Shown here in pieces: positions 42,782-51,870 of a stretch of DNA of 64,000 nt (within the stretch, counting starts at the first letter, position 1; each line of letters starts with the position of its first letter). Origin of the DNA: Yersinia artesiana (GTDB taxonomy: Bacteria > Pseudomonadota > Gammaproteobacteria > Enterobacterales > Enterobacteriaceae); the NCBI RefSeq assembly GCF_902726545.1, contig NZ_CACVAD010000009.1:1-64000 (forward strand), written 5' to 3'. Under the pieces are notes generated by a model. The model was not told where the DNA came from. It saw only the letters and a program-made list of their open reading frames with translations, and made no database searches. A program made the position numbers and the translations under genes.

Positions 42782-43786
42782 CTACGGCGTAGCCTGAATC
42801 TCTTTGACAAAACGGTCAGTGACGAAATCACGGTAGTCACTGGCAACCTGCGGGATTTTACCTTGCTGTTTGAGGAATGCAGCGGTATCACGAATAGCCA
42901 GATCAACCGGTTGACCCAATTGAGTTATCTGCTCAGCCACCGGCAGATAGGTATTGCCTTTCACCAGCTCTGGCACTTGCTCTGGCGGAACACCGCTTAA
43001 GCGCGAAAGCTGACTCAGATGTTCTGGGTTTTTAAGCCATTGATCCGGTTGCGCTAAATAAGCCCCCTGAGCAGCCAATGCACTGCGGGCAAAGGCGGTC
43101 ACCACTTCAGGATGGGCCTGAGCGAAATCTTTGCGTACCACCCAAACATCCAGGGTTGGTGCGCCCCATTGCCCCACTTGCGCGGAGTCAGTCAGGACAG
43201 TACCGGTTTTGGCTAATTCGTTGACGGCAGGAGCCCAAACATATGCGCCATCAATATCACCGCGCTGCCAGGCGGCAGCGATAGCGGGTGGTTGTAAGTT
43301 CAGAATAGTGACCTGATCCGGCTTGATACCCCAATGCTTCAGAGCGGCTAGAAGGCTGTAATGGGTGGTGGAGATAAACGGCACGGCAATACGTTTACCA
43401 ATTAAATCTTGCGGAGTTTTGATCTCTTTTTTGACCACTAATGCTTCAGAGCTGCCCAGTTGCGAGGCCAACAAGAAAACCTCAATCGGGACATTCTGGC
43501 TGGCTGCAACAGCCAGTGGGCTGGAGCCGATATTGCCAATCTGCACATCACCCGAAGCAAGCGCCCTGACGACACTGGAGCCGCTGTCAAATTTGCGCCA
43601 ATCCACCTTGGCACCGGAAAGCCTGGCAAAGCTGTTATCCGCCTGGGCAACCTTGGCCGGCTCCGCAGAGGTTTGGTAGGCTACAGTGACATCAACAGCC
43701 TGTGCGCTGGTCGCCACCAATGACAGAGCCAACAGCGCCCCACCAGATCGCCAGATGCCACTCACAGAAGAAAAGGTTATCGCCAT
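42782..43786 (-). CDS. tauA: Taurine-binding periplasmic protein TauA
   Basis: TauA captures taurine in the periplasm for TauBC. The 334-residue precursor starts at ATG 43786, with GGAG 7 bp upstream; a signal peptide ends [10 protein letters not shown] (cut after about residue 30), and the mature part shows the family motifs [19 protein letters not shown] shortened here to [16 protein letters not shown], and [20 protein letters not shown]. The start at 43816 would place ten polar residues before the signal. First gene of the operon. Confidence 0.95.
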   Translation of the reverse strand: MAITFSSVSGIWRSGGALLALSLVATSAQAVDVTVAYQTSAEPAKVAQADNSFARLSGAKVDWRKFDSGSSVVRALASGDVQIGNIGSSPLAVAASQNVPIEVFLLASQLGSSEALVVKKEIKTPQDLIGKRIAVPFISTTHYSLLAALKHWGIKPDQVTILNLQPPAIAAAWQRGDIDGAYVWAPAVNELAKTGTVLTDSAQVGQWGAPTLDVWVVRKDFAQAHPEVVTAFARSALAAQGAYLAQPDQWLKNPEHLSQLSRLSGVPPEQVPELVKGNTYLPVAEQITQLGQPVDLAIRDTAAFLKQQGKIPQVASDYRDFVTDRFVKEIQATP

Positions 43787-43865
43787 GGGTATACTCCGCT
43801 CGGTTAACTGTGTCATTCGCTTTTGTTGCGTGAAATAACAGTGATACCTGAAGGAGTAACGCCAC

Positions 43866-43898
43866 TAAAGGAATAAAAAATTATCTTTTATTCCTTTA
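43866..43898 (-). promoter_or_regulatory. 13-bp perfect inverted repeat upstream of tauA (possible Cbl/CysB site)
   Basis: TAAAGGAATAAAA (43866-43878) faces TTTTATTCCTTTA (43886-43898) across 7 bp, about 80 bp before the tauA ATG. Each arm holds ATTCC, which resembles CysB-family half-sites as I recall them, and tau operons are activated by the LysR-type factor Cbl. The stem is A/T-rich without a T tail, so a terminator is less likely. Confidence 0.5.
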
Positions 43899-43950
43899 AG
43901 CGATAACAAATTAACTCACAGTAGAATTCTTATCTGTAACAAACAGTTAA

Positions 43951-44733
43951 CTAAAATGTAATTTCGCCTTTGAGGAAAATGCGGGATGCGCCCGAAATAA
44001 AAGTGCGATCACCCGCTAACGTGCAGAATAACTCGCCACCGCGCGCGGATATCTGGCGGGCATGCAACGATGCTTTACCTAATCGCGCTACCCAATATGG
44101 CATTAATGTGCAATGGGCCGAGCCAGTCACCGGATCTTCATTGCTGCTCAGGGTAAAGTAGCGCGAAACAAAATCGACCTCATCACCCGGTGCGGTCACA
44201 ATCACCCCTCGGCCGGTATAAGCAATCAGCGCCACCAGATCCGGCTGTAACTGACAAACCTGTTGCTCATTTTCCAGCACCACCAACAGGGATTTGGCCT
44301 GCCATACCTGCTGAATATCGATGCCAAGCAGGGCTTTCAATTCAGCCGCAATCGCAATTCTCTCTGGGGGCAATGCAGGGAAATCCAGTGATAGTCGGCT
44401 AAAGTTATCCACATCGCGCTTAACATGTAAGTCACCGCTGGCGCTACGAAAACAGATATCGTGCAAACCGGGGTTAACCACGTTGAACATCACATGTGCC
44501 GCCGCCAGGGTGCCGTGACCGCATAAATCCACTTCGCGTTCTGGCGTAAACCAACGAATTGCCGATTTATCCCCTTCATCCCAGACAAAACTGGTTTCCG
44601 GTAAATTGATTTCCGCGGCAATACTCTGCATCTGCGCTGCCGACAGCGGTTTTTTCAGCAAATACACTCCGGCAGGATTACCGGATAACCCAGTGCCGAT
44701 AAACGCATCCACATGAAAATAGTTATAAGCCAT
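43951..44733 (-). CDS. PhzF-family isomerase-like protein
   Basis: A 260-residue protein of the PhzF / diaminopimelate-epimerase fold. The motif LSGNPAGVYLL (16-26), the catalytic glutamate Glu46 in LPETSFV, FTPEREVDLCGHGTLA and the late EDPVTGSAHC mark the family. PhzF itself isomerises a phenazine precursor, but no other phenazine gene is here and most such proteins have unknown substrates. It lies upstream of tauA on the same strand with a 164-bp gap, so co-transcription is not assured. Confidence 0.88.
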   Translation of the reverse strand: MAYNYFHVDAFIGTGLSGNPAGVYLLKKPLSAAQMQSIAAEINLPETSFVWDEGDKSAIRWFTPEREVDLCGHGTLAAAHVMFNVVNPGLHDICFRSASGDLHVKRDVDNFSRLSLDFPALPPERIAIAAELKALLGIDIQQVWQAKSLLVVLENEQQVCQLQPDLVALIAYTGRGVIVTAPGDEVDFVSRYFTLSSNEDPVTGSAHCTLMPYWVARLGKASLHARQISARGGELFCTLAGDRTFISGASRIFLKGEITF

Positions 44734-44750
44734 TAATTAACCCCGCCGTT

Positions 44751-44967
44751 TATACTCTAAATAATTCGAGTTGTAGGAAGGCGGCAATTGAGCAAACCCC
44801 GATGAGCTTACTTATTTTAAGGTCAAAATCAGTAAGTGATCCGGGTGACAAATCTGCCCGGAGCAGATTTGAACGCTACTTGCAGCGGCCTCGCAGAGGC
44901 GAGGCCCATGGACGGGCCGAGTAACGGAAGCAGCCAACGCACATGCAGCTTAAAGTATGACGAGTAT
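44751..44967 (-). repeat. ERIC element with internal insertion (copy 1)
   Basis: The ends read TATACTCTAAATAATTCGAG and CAGCTTAAAGTATGACGAGT, and the core has GATGAGCTTAC and AGTAAGTGATCCGGGTGA, matching the ERIC consensus and the ERIC1R/ERIC2 primer sites. It is 217 bp rather than 127 because about 75 bp (about 44849-44923) are inserted; the insert holds its own hairpin CAAATCTGC/GCAGATTTG. It ends 2 bp from the stop codon of the RhtB-type gene. Confidence 0.9.
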
Positions 44968-44969
44968 GA

Positions 44970-45572
44970 TCAATGCCAAATAAGCAGCACACAGGCCGCC
45001 GTCAGCAAGCCCATCGAGATATTAAAGGTGAACCATGCGCGGCGACTGCGTAACAAACGGCCGATCAACGTTCCAAAACCAAGCCAAATAATGCCGGACG
45101 CCAGATTCACCATAAACATGCCAAAACTGATCATTAAGATGGAATGATTATAGGCCGCACCCGCCATGCTGAAGCTGGCAACTGACCCTAATCCCATAAG
45201 CCAGGCTTTTGGGTTAAGGAACTGCAATAACCATCCCTGATACAAACGTAGCGGCTTTGGTGGAGCAACATTGGTTTCTAATTTTTCATAGGCCGAAGTG
45301 GCAATTTTCCATGCCAGCCATAGCAGATAAAGACTACCCAGAATTTTCAGAATTAAGTGCAGGGAGGGGTAGATCAGAATCAGGCCACCGACACCAAAAG
45401 CCACCAATAACAGCATGCTTTGCATGCCTAACATAATGCCTAACATCAACCAGATAGACCGTATAAAGCCGAAATTGGCTCCGGCTGTGGTTAATAACAT
45501 ATTGTTTGGACCGGGGGTGATAGCGGCAACCCAGAGAAAACCTAACATTGAAAGAAATAAACTCAGTTCCAT
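44970..45572 (-). CDS. LysE/RhtB-family amino-acid exporter
   Basis: The 200-residue inner-membrane protein has five to six hydrophobic segments and the family motif AAITPGPNNMLLTTAGANFG near residues 15-34, with LQFLNPKAWLMG in the middle. Members export homoserine, threonine, lysine or related compounds; the substrate here is unknown. ATG 45572 has GAGAGG about 10 bp upstream; the open frame to 45737 runs into yheT on the other strand and is rejected. Its stop abuts an ERIC element. Confidence 0.88.
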   Translation of the reverse strand: MELSLFLSMLGFLWVAAITPGPNNMLLTTAGANFGFIRSIWLMLGIMLGMQSMLLLVAFGVGGLILIYPSLHLILKILGSLYLLWLAWKIATSAYEKLETNVAPPKPLRLYQGWLLQFLNPKAWLMGLGSVASFSMAGAAYNHSILMISFGMFMVNLASGIIWLGFGTLIGRLLRSRRAWFTFNISMGLLTAACVLLIWH

Positions 45573-45655
45573 GAAACGGGTGCCTCTCACCCAAAATGAT
45601 GCGCGATATACCCATGAAGCTAACAGTGTGCTATTGATCACACAAGAGCAACAAC

Positions 45656-46654
45656 ATGATTTCCATTCATCATATGCATGAAATATTTCGTCCGCTGGCC
45701 GGTGCCAGCAACCCACATCTGCAAACGTTGCTGCCACGACTGGTCAGGCGGCGCGTTCAGTTGCAACCTTTTTGGCAACGGCTGGAGTTACCCGATGGGG
45801 ATTTTGTCGATCTGGCCTGGAGTGAAAACCCCGAGCTGGCACGGGATAAACCCAGAATAGTGCTATTCCACGGGCTGGAAGGGAATTTTTACAGCCCTTA
45901 TGCCCATGGTTTACTGCGCGCCTGGCAGGACAAAGGGTGGCTGGGGGTAGTGATGCATTTTCGTGGATGCAGTGGCGAACCCAATCGTAAGTCACGCATT
46001 TATCACTCCGGTGAAACAGAAGATGCACGCTTCTTTCTGCGTTGGTTGCGGGAAAGCTATGGTCAGGTTCCTACCGCTGCTGTTGGCGTCTCTTTGGGGG
46101 GCAATATGCTGGCGTTTTATTTAGCTGAGCAAGGGCAAGATAGCCTGTTAGAGGCAGCCGTGGTGGTTTCTGCGCCACTGATGCTTGAACCCTGCGCCAA
46201 TCGTATGGAACAAGGCTTCTCGCGCGTTTATCAGCGCTATTTACTGAACCAGTTGAAGTTAAATGCCACCCGCAAATTGCTGCATTACCCCGGAAGCCTG
46301 CCGTTGGATCTGCTTCAATTGAAAGGACTGCGGCGAATCAAAGAATTCGATGATGTCATAACAGCTAAAATACATGGATTCAATGATGCGCTGGATTATT
46401 ATCGACGTTGCAGCGCGTTACCGTTATTGCCGCAAATCACGACTCCACTACTTATCATTCATGCCAAAGATGACCCATTTATGACGGCCGAGGTCATCCC
46501 GAATCTACACGAGTTACCAGACAATATTGCTTATCAGCTCACTGAGCATGGCGGCCACGTCGGTTTTGTCAGCGGCTCGTTAAAACATCCACAAATGTGG
46601 TTGGAACAACGTATTCCAGCCTGGCTTTCCCCCTATTTGGAGCAACAGTTATGA
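45656..46654 (+). CDS. yheT: Alpha/beta hydrolase YheT
   Basis: A 332-residue member of the AB-hydrolase 4 family. The nucleophile elbow is GVSLGGNM (Ser near 144), the oxyanion region [28 protein letters not shown], an aspartate in HAKDDPFM and the histidine in EHGGHVGF complete the triad. Substrate is unknown; an esterase role is inferred. Its TGA overlaps the yheU ATG (ATGA). It diverges from the RhtB-type gene over 83 bp. Confidence 0.93.
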   Translation: MISIHHMHEIFRPLAGASNPHLQTLLPRLVRRRVQLQPFWQRLELPDGDFVDLAWSENPELARDKPRIVLFHGLEGNFYSPYAHGLLRAWQDKGWLGVVMHFRGCSGEPNRKSRIYHSGETEDARFFLRWLRESYGQVPTAAVGVSLGGNMLAFYLAEQGQDSLLEAAVVVSAPLMLEPCANRMEQGFSRVYQRYLLNQLKLNATRKLLHYPGSLPLDLLQLKGLRRIKEFDDVITAKIHGFNDALDYYRRCSALPLLPQITTPLLIIHAKDDPFMTAEVIPNLHELPDNIAYQLTEHGGHVGFVSGSLKHPQMWLEQRIPAWLSPYLEQQL

Positions 46655-46887
46655 TGATCCCCTGGCAGCAAATCGACAGCGAAACGCTGGATAATCTGCT
46701 GGAAGCCTTTGTGCTACGTGAAGGCACAGATTACGGCGAACATGAGCGGTCATTGGCACAGAAAGTCGAAGACGTGCGCCGTCAATTAGTCAGTGGTGAG
46801 GCCGTATTAGTTTGGTCAGAGTTACACGAAACCATCAATATCATGCCACGCGGCGCCTTTCGTGCCGGAGCGGAAGAGCTACCATAA
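46651..46887 (+). CDS. yheU: YheU family protein (UPF0270)
   Basis: A 78-residue acidic protein of unknown function ([20 protein letters not shown], then [20 protein letters not shown]). The first ATG 46651 has GGAG 8 bp upstream and overlaps the yheT stop; a second ATG directly follows. The frame is open from 46597, inside yheT, which is not coding. Confidence 0.92.
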   Translation: MMIPWQQIDSETLDNLLEAFVLREGTDYGEHERSLAQKVEDVRRQLVSGEAVLVWSELHETINIMPRGAFRAGAEELP

Positions 46888-47028
46888 CCCATGCGTTGTC
46901 ACCCTATCCTCTAAATAAAATCAGGGTGACAAGCCGGGAATTTTGCCCTAAAAATAACCATTAACAAGAAAAAATAGACCGTTTAAGCCCACCCACTGAG
47001 GATCTAACCCCATGGAGTTACAGCTAAT

Positions 47029-47898
47029 ATGTCAATTAAACATCCGGTTATAGCCGTCACCGGCTCAAGTGGCGCAGGGACAACCACCACCAGTCTGGCG
47101 TTTCGCAAAATTTTTCAGCAATTGAATATTCGCGCAGCGCAAATTGAAGGTGACAGCTTCCATCGCTATACCCGCCCTGAAATGGATACCGTCATCCGTA
47201 AAGCGCGGGATCAAGGCCGACATATCAGCTATTTTGGCCCAGAGGCCAATGATTTTGGTCAGTTGGAAGAAAGTGTGTCGCAATACGGCGAGCACGGAAC
47301 CGGCCGCTCACGCAAGTATCTTCATACCTATGATGAAGCCGTGCCCTATAACCAGATCCCCGGTACATTCACCCCTTGGGAGGCGCTACCAGAACCCACC
47401 GATGTGCTGTTTTATGAAGGGCTGCACGGCGGTGTCGTGACCGAGCATCATGATGTGGCAAAACATGTCGACTTGCTGGTCGGCGTGGTACCGATAGTCA
47501 ACCTGGAGTGGATTCAGAAATTAGTCCGTGATACCGGTGAGCGCGGTCATTCCCGTGAAGCGGTAATGGATTCCGTGGTGCGATCCATGGACGACTACAT
47601 TAACTACATTACGCCACAGTTCTCACGCACCCATATTAACTTCCAACGCGTACCGACGGTTGATACCTCTAATCCATTTGCTGCCAAAGCCATTCCGTCA
47701 CTGGATGAAAGTTTTGTTGTCATTCACTTCAGAGGTTTGGATCAAATCGATTTCCCTTATTTGCTCGCAATGTTGCAAGGGTCATTTATTTCCAATATCA
47801 ATACATTAGTCGTACCCGGCGGGAAGATGGGGCTGGCAATGGAGCTGATTATGGCACCATTGGTGCAGCAACTACTGGAAGGTAAAAAAATAGGTTAA
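47029..47898 (+). CDS. prkB: Phosphoribulokinase-like protein PrkB
   Basis: A 289-residue P-loop kinase of the phosphoribulokinase/uridine kinase family: GSSGAGTTTTS (12-22) as Walker A, EGDSFHRY near 40, and the FYEGLHGG motif. No RuBisCO is expected in this organism, so its natural substrate is unclear; E. coli PrkB is likewise uncharacterised. It lies 141 bp after yheU. Confidence 0.93.
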   Translation: MSIKHPVIAVTGSSGAGTTTTSLAFRKIFQQLNIRAAQIEGDSFHRYTRPEMDTVIRKARDQGRHISYFGPEANDFGQLEESVSQYGEHGTGRSRKYLHTYDEAVPYNQIPGTFTPWEALPEPTDVLFYEGLHGGVVTEHHDVAKHVDLLVGVVPIVNLEWIQKLVRDTGERGHSREAVMDSVVRSMDDYINYITPQFSRTHINFQRVPTVDTSNPFAAKAIPSLDESFVVIHFRGLDQIDFPYLLAMLQGSFISNINTLVVPGGKMGLAMELIMAPLVQQLLEGKKIG

Positions 47899-47957
47899 TA
47901 TCCTTCGTCCTTGAAGCCGCAGTAAAGCAATTGCTGGAAAGAAAAAATAATTTGACG

Positions 47958-48084
47958 CTATTCCAACCCAAAGTAGTTGGGGCTGCAGGTAGGCGGCAAG
48001 CGAACTCATCCCGATGAGCTTACATAAGTAAGTGATTCGGGTGAGCGAGTGCAGCTAACAACCCTGCAGCTTCAAATACGAAGG
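47958..48084. repeat. ERIC element, standard length (copy 2)
   Basis: GGCGGCAAGCGAACTCATCC, GATGAGCTTACATAAGTAAG and TGATTCGGGTGAGCGAG match the ERIC core and the two ERIC primer sites. At about 127 bp it has the classic length with no insertion. The left end is diverged. It fills the gap between convergent prkB and yhfA and would be transcribed into both 3' ends. Confidence 0.88.
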
Positions 48085-48090
48085 GTTTAA

Positions 48091-48498
48091 TTAGGCAATT
48101 TCGCGGATTTCAAAACTGTGGGTAATCGTCGCGGCTTTCCCCAGCATCAGGGAAACCGAGCAATACTTCTCAGCCGAAAGCTCAACCGCACGCTCAACGA
48201 TTTTATCCGTCAGGCCTTTGCCAGTGACAATAAAATGCAGGTTAATTTGCGTAAACAGGCGCGGTGCTTCTTCCCGACGCTGCGAGGTTAACGTCACTTC
48301 GCAATCGCGCACATCGTTACGCCCTTTCTGTAAGATAGAAACGACATCAATTGCACTACAGCCACCGGCCGACATTAACAACATTTCCATCGGACTTGGG
48401 GCTTTGTCTCCCGCATTCCCATCCATTAAAACTTGATGACCTGAAGCGGACTCACCCAAAAATGTTAGCCCTTCAACCCACTTTACACGTGCCTGCAT
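48091..48498 (-). CDS. yhfA: OsmC-family redox protein YhfA
   Basis: A 135-residue OsmC/Ohr-fold protein. Two cysteines, Cys48 in SAGGCSAIDVV and Cys112 in EKYCSVSLM, stand where the peroxidatic pair of the family lies. It may reduce organic hydroperoxides, but YhfA has no firmly shown substrate. It is divergent from crp across 334 bp, the same place as in E. coli. Confidence 0.93.
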   Translation of the reverse strand: MQARVKWVEGLTFLGESASGHQVLMDGNAGDKAPSPMEMLLMSAGGCSAIDVVSILQKGRNDVRDCEVTLTSQRREEAPRLFTQINLHFIVTGKGLTDKIVERAVELSAEKYCSVSLMLGKAATITHSFEIREIA

Positions 48499-48832
48499 AA
48501 CTCTTGCTCCCGGTTAAATTTTCCGATTCAGACTACCCTTTCATTTACAAACTGGCAATGTAACCCGATGTTCATCATGCTGAAGCGATACAACACAAGA
48601 CACTAGCCTCATCCTGTGCTACAAACAGAACCGAAAGTATTGTTTTAAGAATTAAATAGGGTAGCTTCTCAATACTCAGTGAAGGGTTTCTATCCGGTAC
48701 GTATCTTGGCTATACCTTTCGGCAGTTGAGCAAATTAATATGCTAAGAGAAAGTGTATTTTATAAGCACGCCGTACAGGGAACTCTGAGCCCTGTTAAGT
48801 TAGGCAGCGATAACAACAGAGGATAACAGCGA
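48499..48832. promoter_or_regulatory. Divergent yhfA-crp control region with crp leader
   Basis: The 334-bp gap holds no gene. The last part before crp is the mRNA leader: ACAGGG and CCCTGT (48775-48795) form a hairpin, then AACAGAGGATAACAGCG leads into the ATG, matching the E. coli crp ribosome-binding stretch. Autoregulation by CRP is known in E. coli; I could not pick a convincing CRP site or -35/-10 pair by eye. Confidence 0.65.
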
Positions 48833-49465
48833 ATGGTTCTCGGCAAGCCACAAACAGACCCGACTCTCGAATGGTTCCTGTCTCATTGCCATATCCACAA
48901 ATATCCATCGAAGAGTACGCTAATTCACCAAGGTGAAAAGGCCGAAACGCTTTACTACATCGTGAAAGGCTCCGTTGCGGTGCTTATCAAAGATGAAGAA
49001 GGTAAAGAGATGATTCTCTCCTATCTAAACCAGGGAGATTTCATCGGCGAGCTTGGATTATTTGAAGAAGGCCAAGAACGTAGTGCCTGGGTCAGAGCAA
49101 AAACTGCCTGTGAAGTGGCTGAAATTTCTTACAAAAAATTCCGCCAGTTAATTCAGGTCAATCCAGATATCTTGATGCGCCTGTCTTCACAAATGGCGAG
49201 TCGCTTACAGATAACATCGGAGAAAGTGGGTAACCTTGCTTTCCTTGATGTAACTGGGCGCATTGCACAAACGCTGCTTAATCTGGCAAAACAACCTGAT
49301 GCCATGACCCACCCAGATGGGATGCAGATAAAGATTACCCGCCAGGAAATTGGTCAAATAGTTGGTTGCTCCCGCGAAACTGTGGGGCGGATACTAAAAA
49401 TGCTGGAAGATCAAAATCTGATCTCCGCACACGGTAAAACGATTGTCGTTTACGGCACCCGTTAA
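48833..49465 (+). CDS. crp: cAMP receptor protein CRP
   Basis: CRP is the global carbon regulator, binding TGTGA-N6-TCACA sites with cAMP. The 210-residue protein has the cAMP pocket with [18 protein letters not shown] (about 71-89, including Arg83 and Ser84 contacts), the long dimer helix at about 111-137, and the recognition helix in [19 protein letters not shown] (about 170-188). It is virtually the E. coli protein, ending [12 protein letters not shown]. Confidence 0.99.
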   Translation: MVLGKPQTDPTLEWFLSHCHIHKYPSKSTLIHQGEKAETLYYIVKGSVAVLIKDEEGKEMILSYLNQGDFIGELGLFEEGQERSAWVRAKTACEVAEISYKKFRQLIQVNPDILMRLSSQMASRLQITSEKVGNLAFLDVTGRIAQTLLNLAKQPDAMTHPDGMQIKITRQEIGQIVGCSRETVGRILKMLEDQNLISAHGKTIVVYGTR

Positions 49466-49473
49466 TTCCCTAT

Positions 49474-49505
49474 AAACCGGTGCTGCTACCTCGGCACCGG
49501 TTTTC
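49474..49505 (+). terminator. Terminator after crp
   Basis: AAACCGGTGC (49474-49483) pairs with GCACCGGTTT (49494-49503) across a 10-nt loop and is followed by TCTTC. It begins 9 bp after the crp stop and ends just before an ERIC element. Confidence 0.88.
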
Positions 49506-49511
49506 TTCATC

Positions 49512-49713
49512 TATACCCGTTATACTTCAAGCTGCATGTGTGTTGGCTGCTTTCGTTACTCGGCCCGTCCATGGGCCTCGCCTCTGCGAGGTCGCTGCAA
49601 ACAGCGTTCAAATCTGCTCCGGGCAGATTTGTCACCCCAGTCACTTACTTATGTAAGCTCTTGGGGGTTAACTCAATTGCCGCCTTCCTGCAACTCGAAT
49701 TATTTTGGGTATT
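49512..49713 (+). repeat. ERIC element with internal insertion (copy 3)
   Basis: Starts TATACCCGTTATACTTCAAG, ends CAACTCGAATTATTTTGGGT, with the core CACTTACTTATGTAAGCTC. It is about 202 bp because it carries the same extra segment as copy 1 (about 49555-49631), in inverse orientation on the chromosome. It lies between the crp terminator and yhfK, so the yhfK promoter probably lies in or just after it. Confidence 0.92.
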
Positions 49714-49746
49714 ATGTTGTGCAATTAATAAATTTCTGGGGCCTAC

Positions 49747-51867
49747 ATGAAATGGCAACGGCTTATTTATCATCCTGAAGTTAATTATGCGCTCCGCCAA
49801 ACACTGGTTCTCTGCTTACCGGCGGCATTGGGGTTTGCCCTTGGTGAATTGCGGCTGGGGTTGATGTTCTCCCTGATACCAGCCTGTTGTAATATTGCTT
49901 CGCTCGATACTCCCCACCAACATTTCTTCCGACGGCTGATTGTCGGCGGGACGCTCTTTACCTTCAGTAGCTTTCTGACTCAACAACTGCTGCTGTGGGA
50001 TATCCCATTGCCGGTGGTGATGCTTGGTCTCGCATTAACATTGGGGGTAAGTGGTGCCATCAGCCAGCTCAATGGCCGGTTGCTTCCGGCTGCGTTAATC
50101 GCCGCGATTTTCAGTCTCAGCATGGTAGACCGTGCGCCGATTTGGCAAGCGCCATTGATGTGTGCCGTGGGGACGCTCTGGTACGGGGTATTTACCTGGC
50201 TATGGTTTCGGTTATGTAAAGACCAGCCCATCCGTGAGCCACTGAGCCAGCTTTATCATCTGTTAGCCGATTATTGCGATGCCGCCTACTCTTTGCTTGG
50301 TCAGCGCCAGAAAGCGGAAAAGATGATGCCAGCCCTGCTTGATAGGCAGCAAGGCATTATGGATAAAATTAATCAGCTTTATCAACAGTTTAATTTACTA
50401 CCCAATGCCACCAAAAAAGAGCAAAAGCGGCTACTGATACTCTTTCAGATGGCGCTTGATTTGCAGGAACATATCACTGCGGCGATGAATCAGTCAGAAA
50501 AGGCGCAAGAGCTGATAGAGCAAAGTTCTATAGAAGCCATTCTTGAGCGCAATGTGCAGATTATCTCAACACAAATGCGCACTATCGCCGATAATATTCT
50601 CTATCACCACCGCGCGAAGACTCATTTCAGTGCCGGTGATGCACTGGTCGAACTGGAAGAGGTTGCCCGGCAACATCCAGATAATCCGGTGGCACAATTC
50701 TGCTATTACCATATCAGCCACATTACCCAGATCCTGAGCGACCAGCGCCCGCAATATGAGCGCGATTTGATGTCCAGCCAACTATCTCAACCATTCTGGC
50801 CAGCGCTTGTCGGCTATTTATCATTTAAATCCAGCGCATTACGTGATGCCGGGCGCATGGGCGTAACGCTGGCTGCGGGCAGTTATATTGGTAGCCTGAT
50901 CCATCTGCCTAAGCCTTATTGGATTTTACTCACCATCATGTTGGTGACGCAAAACGGCTATAACGCCACTAAAATTCGGATTCACCACCGCGCCCTCGGC
51001 ACTCTGATTGGGCTGTTACTCGCAGCGGCCCTGCTGCATTTTCAAATGTCGGAAGGGACGACGCTGAGCATCATGTTGCTCATCACATTGATAGCCTATC
51101 TGGTTCAGCGCAAAAACTATGGCTTGTCAGTCATTTTTAGAACCATCACTACAGTGTATATCTTGCAATTATTAACCGGAGAAGGTGCCGACTTTTTGGT
51201 TCCACGATTGCTGGATACCTTAATCGGCTGTGCATTGGCCTTCGCCAGCGCATTGTGGTTATGGCCACAGTGGCAAAGTGGTTTGTTGCGTAAAAATGCG
51301 CATCAAGCACTGGAGAATTATCAGAAAATCCTGCGCATCCTACTGAAACCTAAACCTGATATCACACAACTCTCCTATGAACGCATTCAGGTGAACAAAG
51401 CCAGCAATGCTGTCCTGAGCTCACTGAATCAGGCCATGCAGGAACCCGGATTTAACTCAAAATATTTGGCAGACATGCGCCTATGGGCCACCCATAGCGA
51501 ACTTATTGTTGGGCATATCAATGAGATGACTATCCTGACTCGCGCTTATCCATTGGAAGAATCACCGCCAGAATCAGATAAACGCCACATTCAGCTAACT
51601 GTTAAGTTGGCGGAAGATTATTTACAGCTCTGTGAGATGGCTATTCAGCAATGTCAGCAACGGCTGGAAGCCGATAACAGTGAGGGAAATAACGATTTTG
51701 TGCAAATGCCAGATATCGATCCTGATACACAAATATCTGAATCGGAACGCAATTTACGGCGCATCTTGTCACATCTCAGCGTAATGCACACCGTTTCATC
51801 TCTGGCATGGCAACAACAGCCGCACCACGGTATTTGGCGCAGGCAAAAATTGCACAGCAAGGCGTAA
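49747..51867 (+). CDS. yhfK: FUSC/YccS-family inner-membrane protein YhfK
   Basis: A 706-residue membrane protein of the FUSC-like (YccS/YhfK) family: a block of about five to six membrane segments (15-160), a long cytoplasmic helical region (about 165-385), a second block of segments (about 390-520) and a cytoplasmic C terminus. Relatives include aromatic acid exporters such as AaeB, but substrate is unknown. The crp-yhfK-argD order is that of E. coli. Only 33 bp separate it from the ERIC element. Confidence 0.9.
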   Translation: MKWQRLIYHPEVNYALRQTLVLCLPAALGFALGELRLGLMFSLIPACCNIASLDTPHQHFFRRLIVGGTLFTFSSFLTQQLLLWDIPLPVVMLGLALTLGVSGAISQLNGRLLPAALIAAIFSLSMVDRAPIWQAPLMCAVGTLWYGVFTWLWFRLCKDQPIREPLSQLYHLLADYCDAAYSLLGQRQKAEKMMPALLDRQQGIMDKINQLYQQFNLLPNATKKEQKRLLILFQMALDLQEHITAAMNQSEKAQELIEQSSIEAILERNVQIISTQMRTIADNILYHHRAKTHFSAGDALVELEEVARQHPDNPVAQFCYYHISHITQILSDQRPQYERDLMSSQLSQPFWPALVGYLSFKSSALRDAGRMGVTLAAGSYIGSLIHLPKPYWILLTIMLVTQNGYNATKIRIHHRALGTLIGLLLAAALLHFQMSEGTTLSIMLLITLIAYLVQRKNYGLSVIFRTITTVYILQLLTGEGADFLVPRLLDTLIGCALAFASALWLWPQWQSGLLRKNAHQALENYQKILRILLKPKPDITQLSYERIQVNKASNAVLSSLNQAMQEPGFNSKYLADMRLWATHSELIVGHINEMTILTRAYPLEESPPESDKRHIQLTVKLAEDYLQLCEMAIQQCQQRLEADNSEGNNDFVQMPDIDPDTQISESERNLRRILSHLSVMHTVSSLAWQQQPHHGIWRRQKLHSKA

Positions 51868-51870
51868 AAA

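Noticed and set aside
43951-44733. Phenazine biosynthesis locus
   Set aside because: A single PhzF-like gene without phzA-G partners does not support phenazine production; such proteins are common with unknown roles.
44970-45737. N-terminal extension of the RhtB-type exporter to 45737
   Set aside because: The extra 55 residues are Cys/Trp-rich, lack family likeness and overlap the yheT start on the other strand. ATG 45572 gives the family length.
47029-47898. Calvin-cycle function from the phosphoribulokinase-like gene
   Set aside because: No RuBisCO or other cycle gene is present and PrkB is a standard neighbour of crp in enterobacteria.
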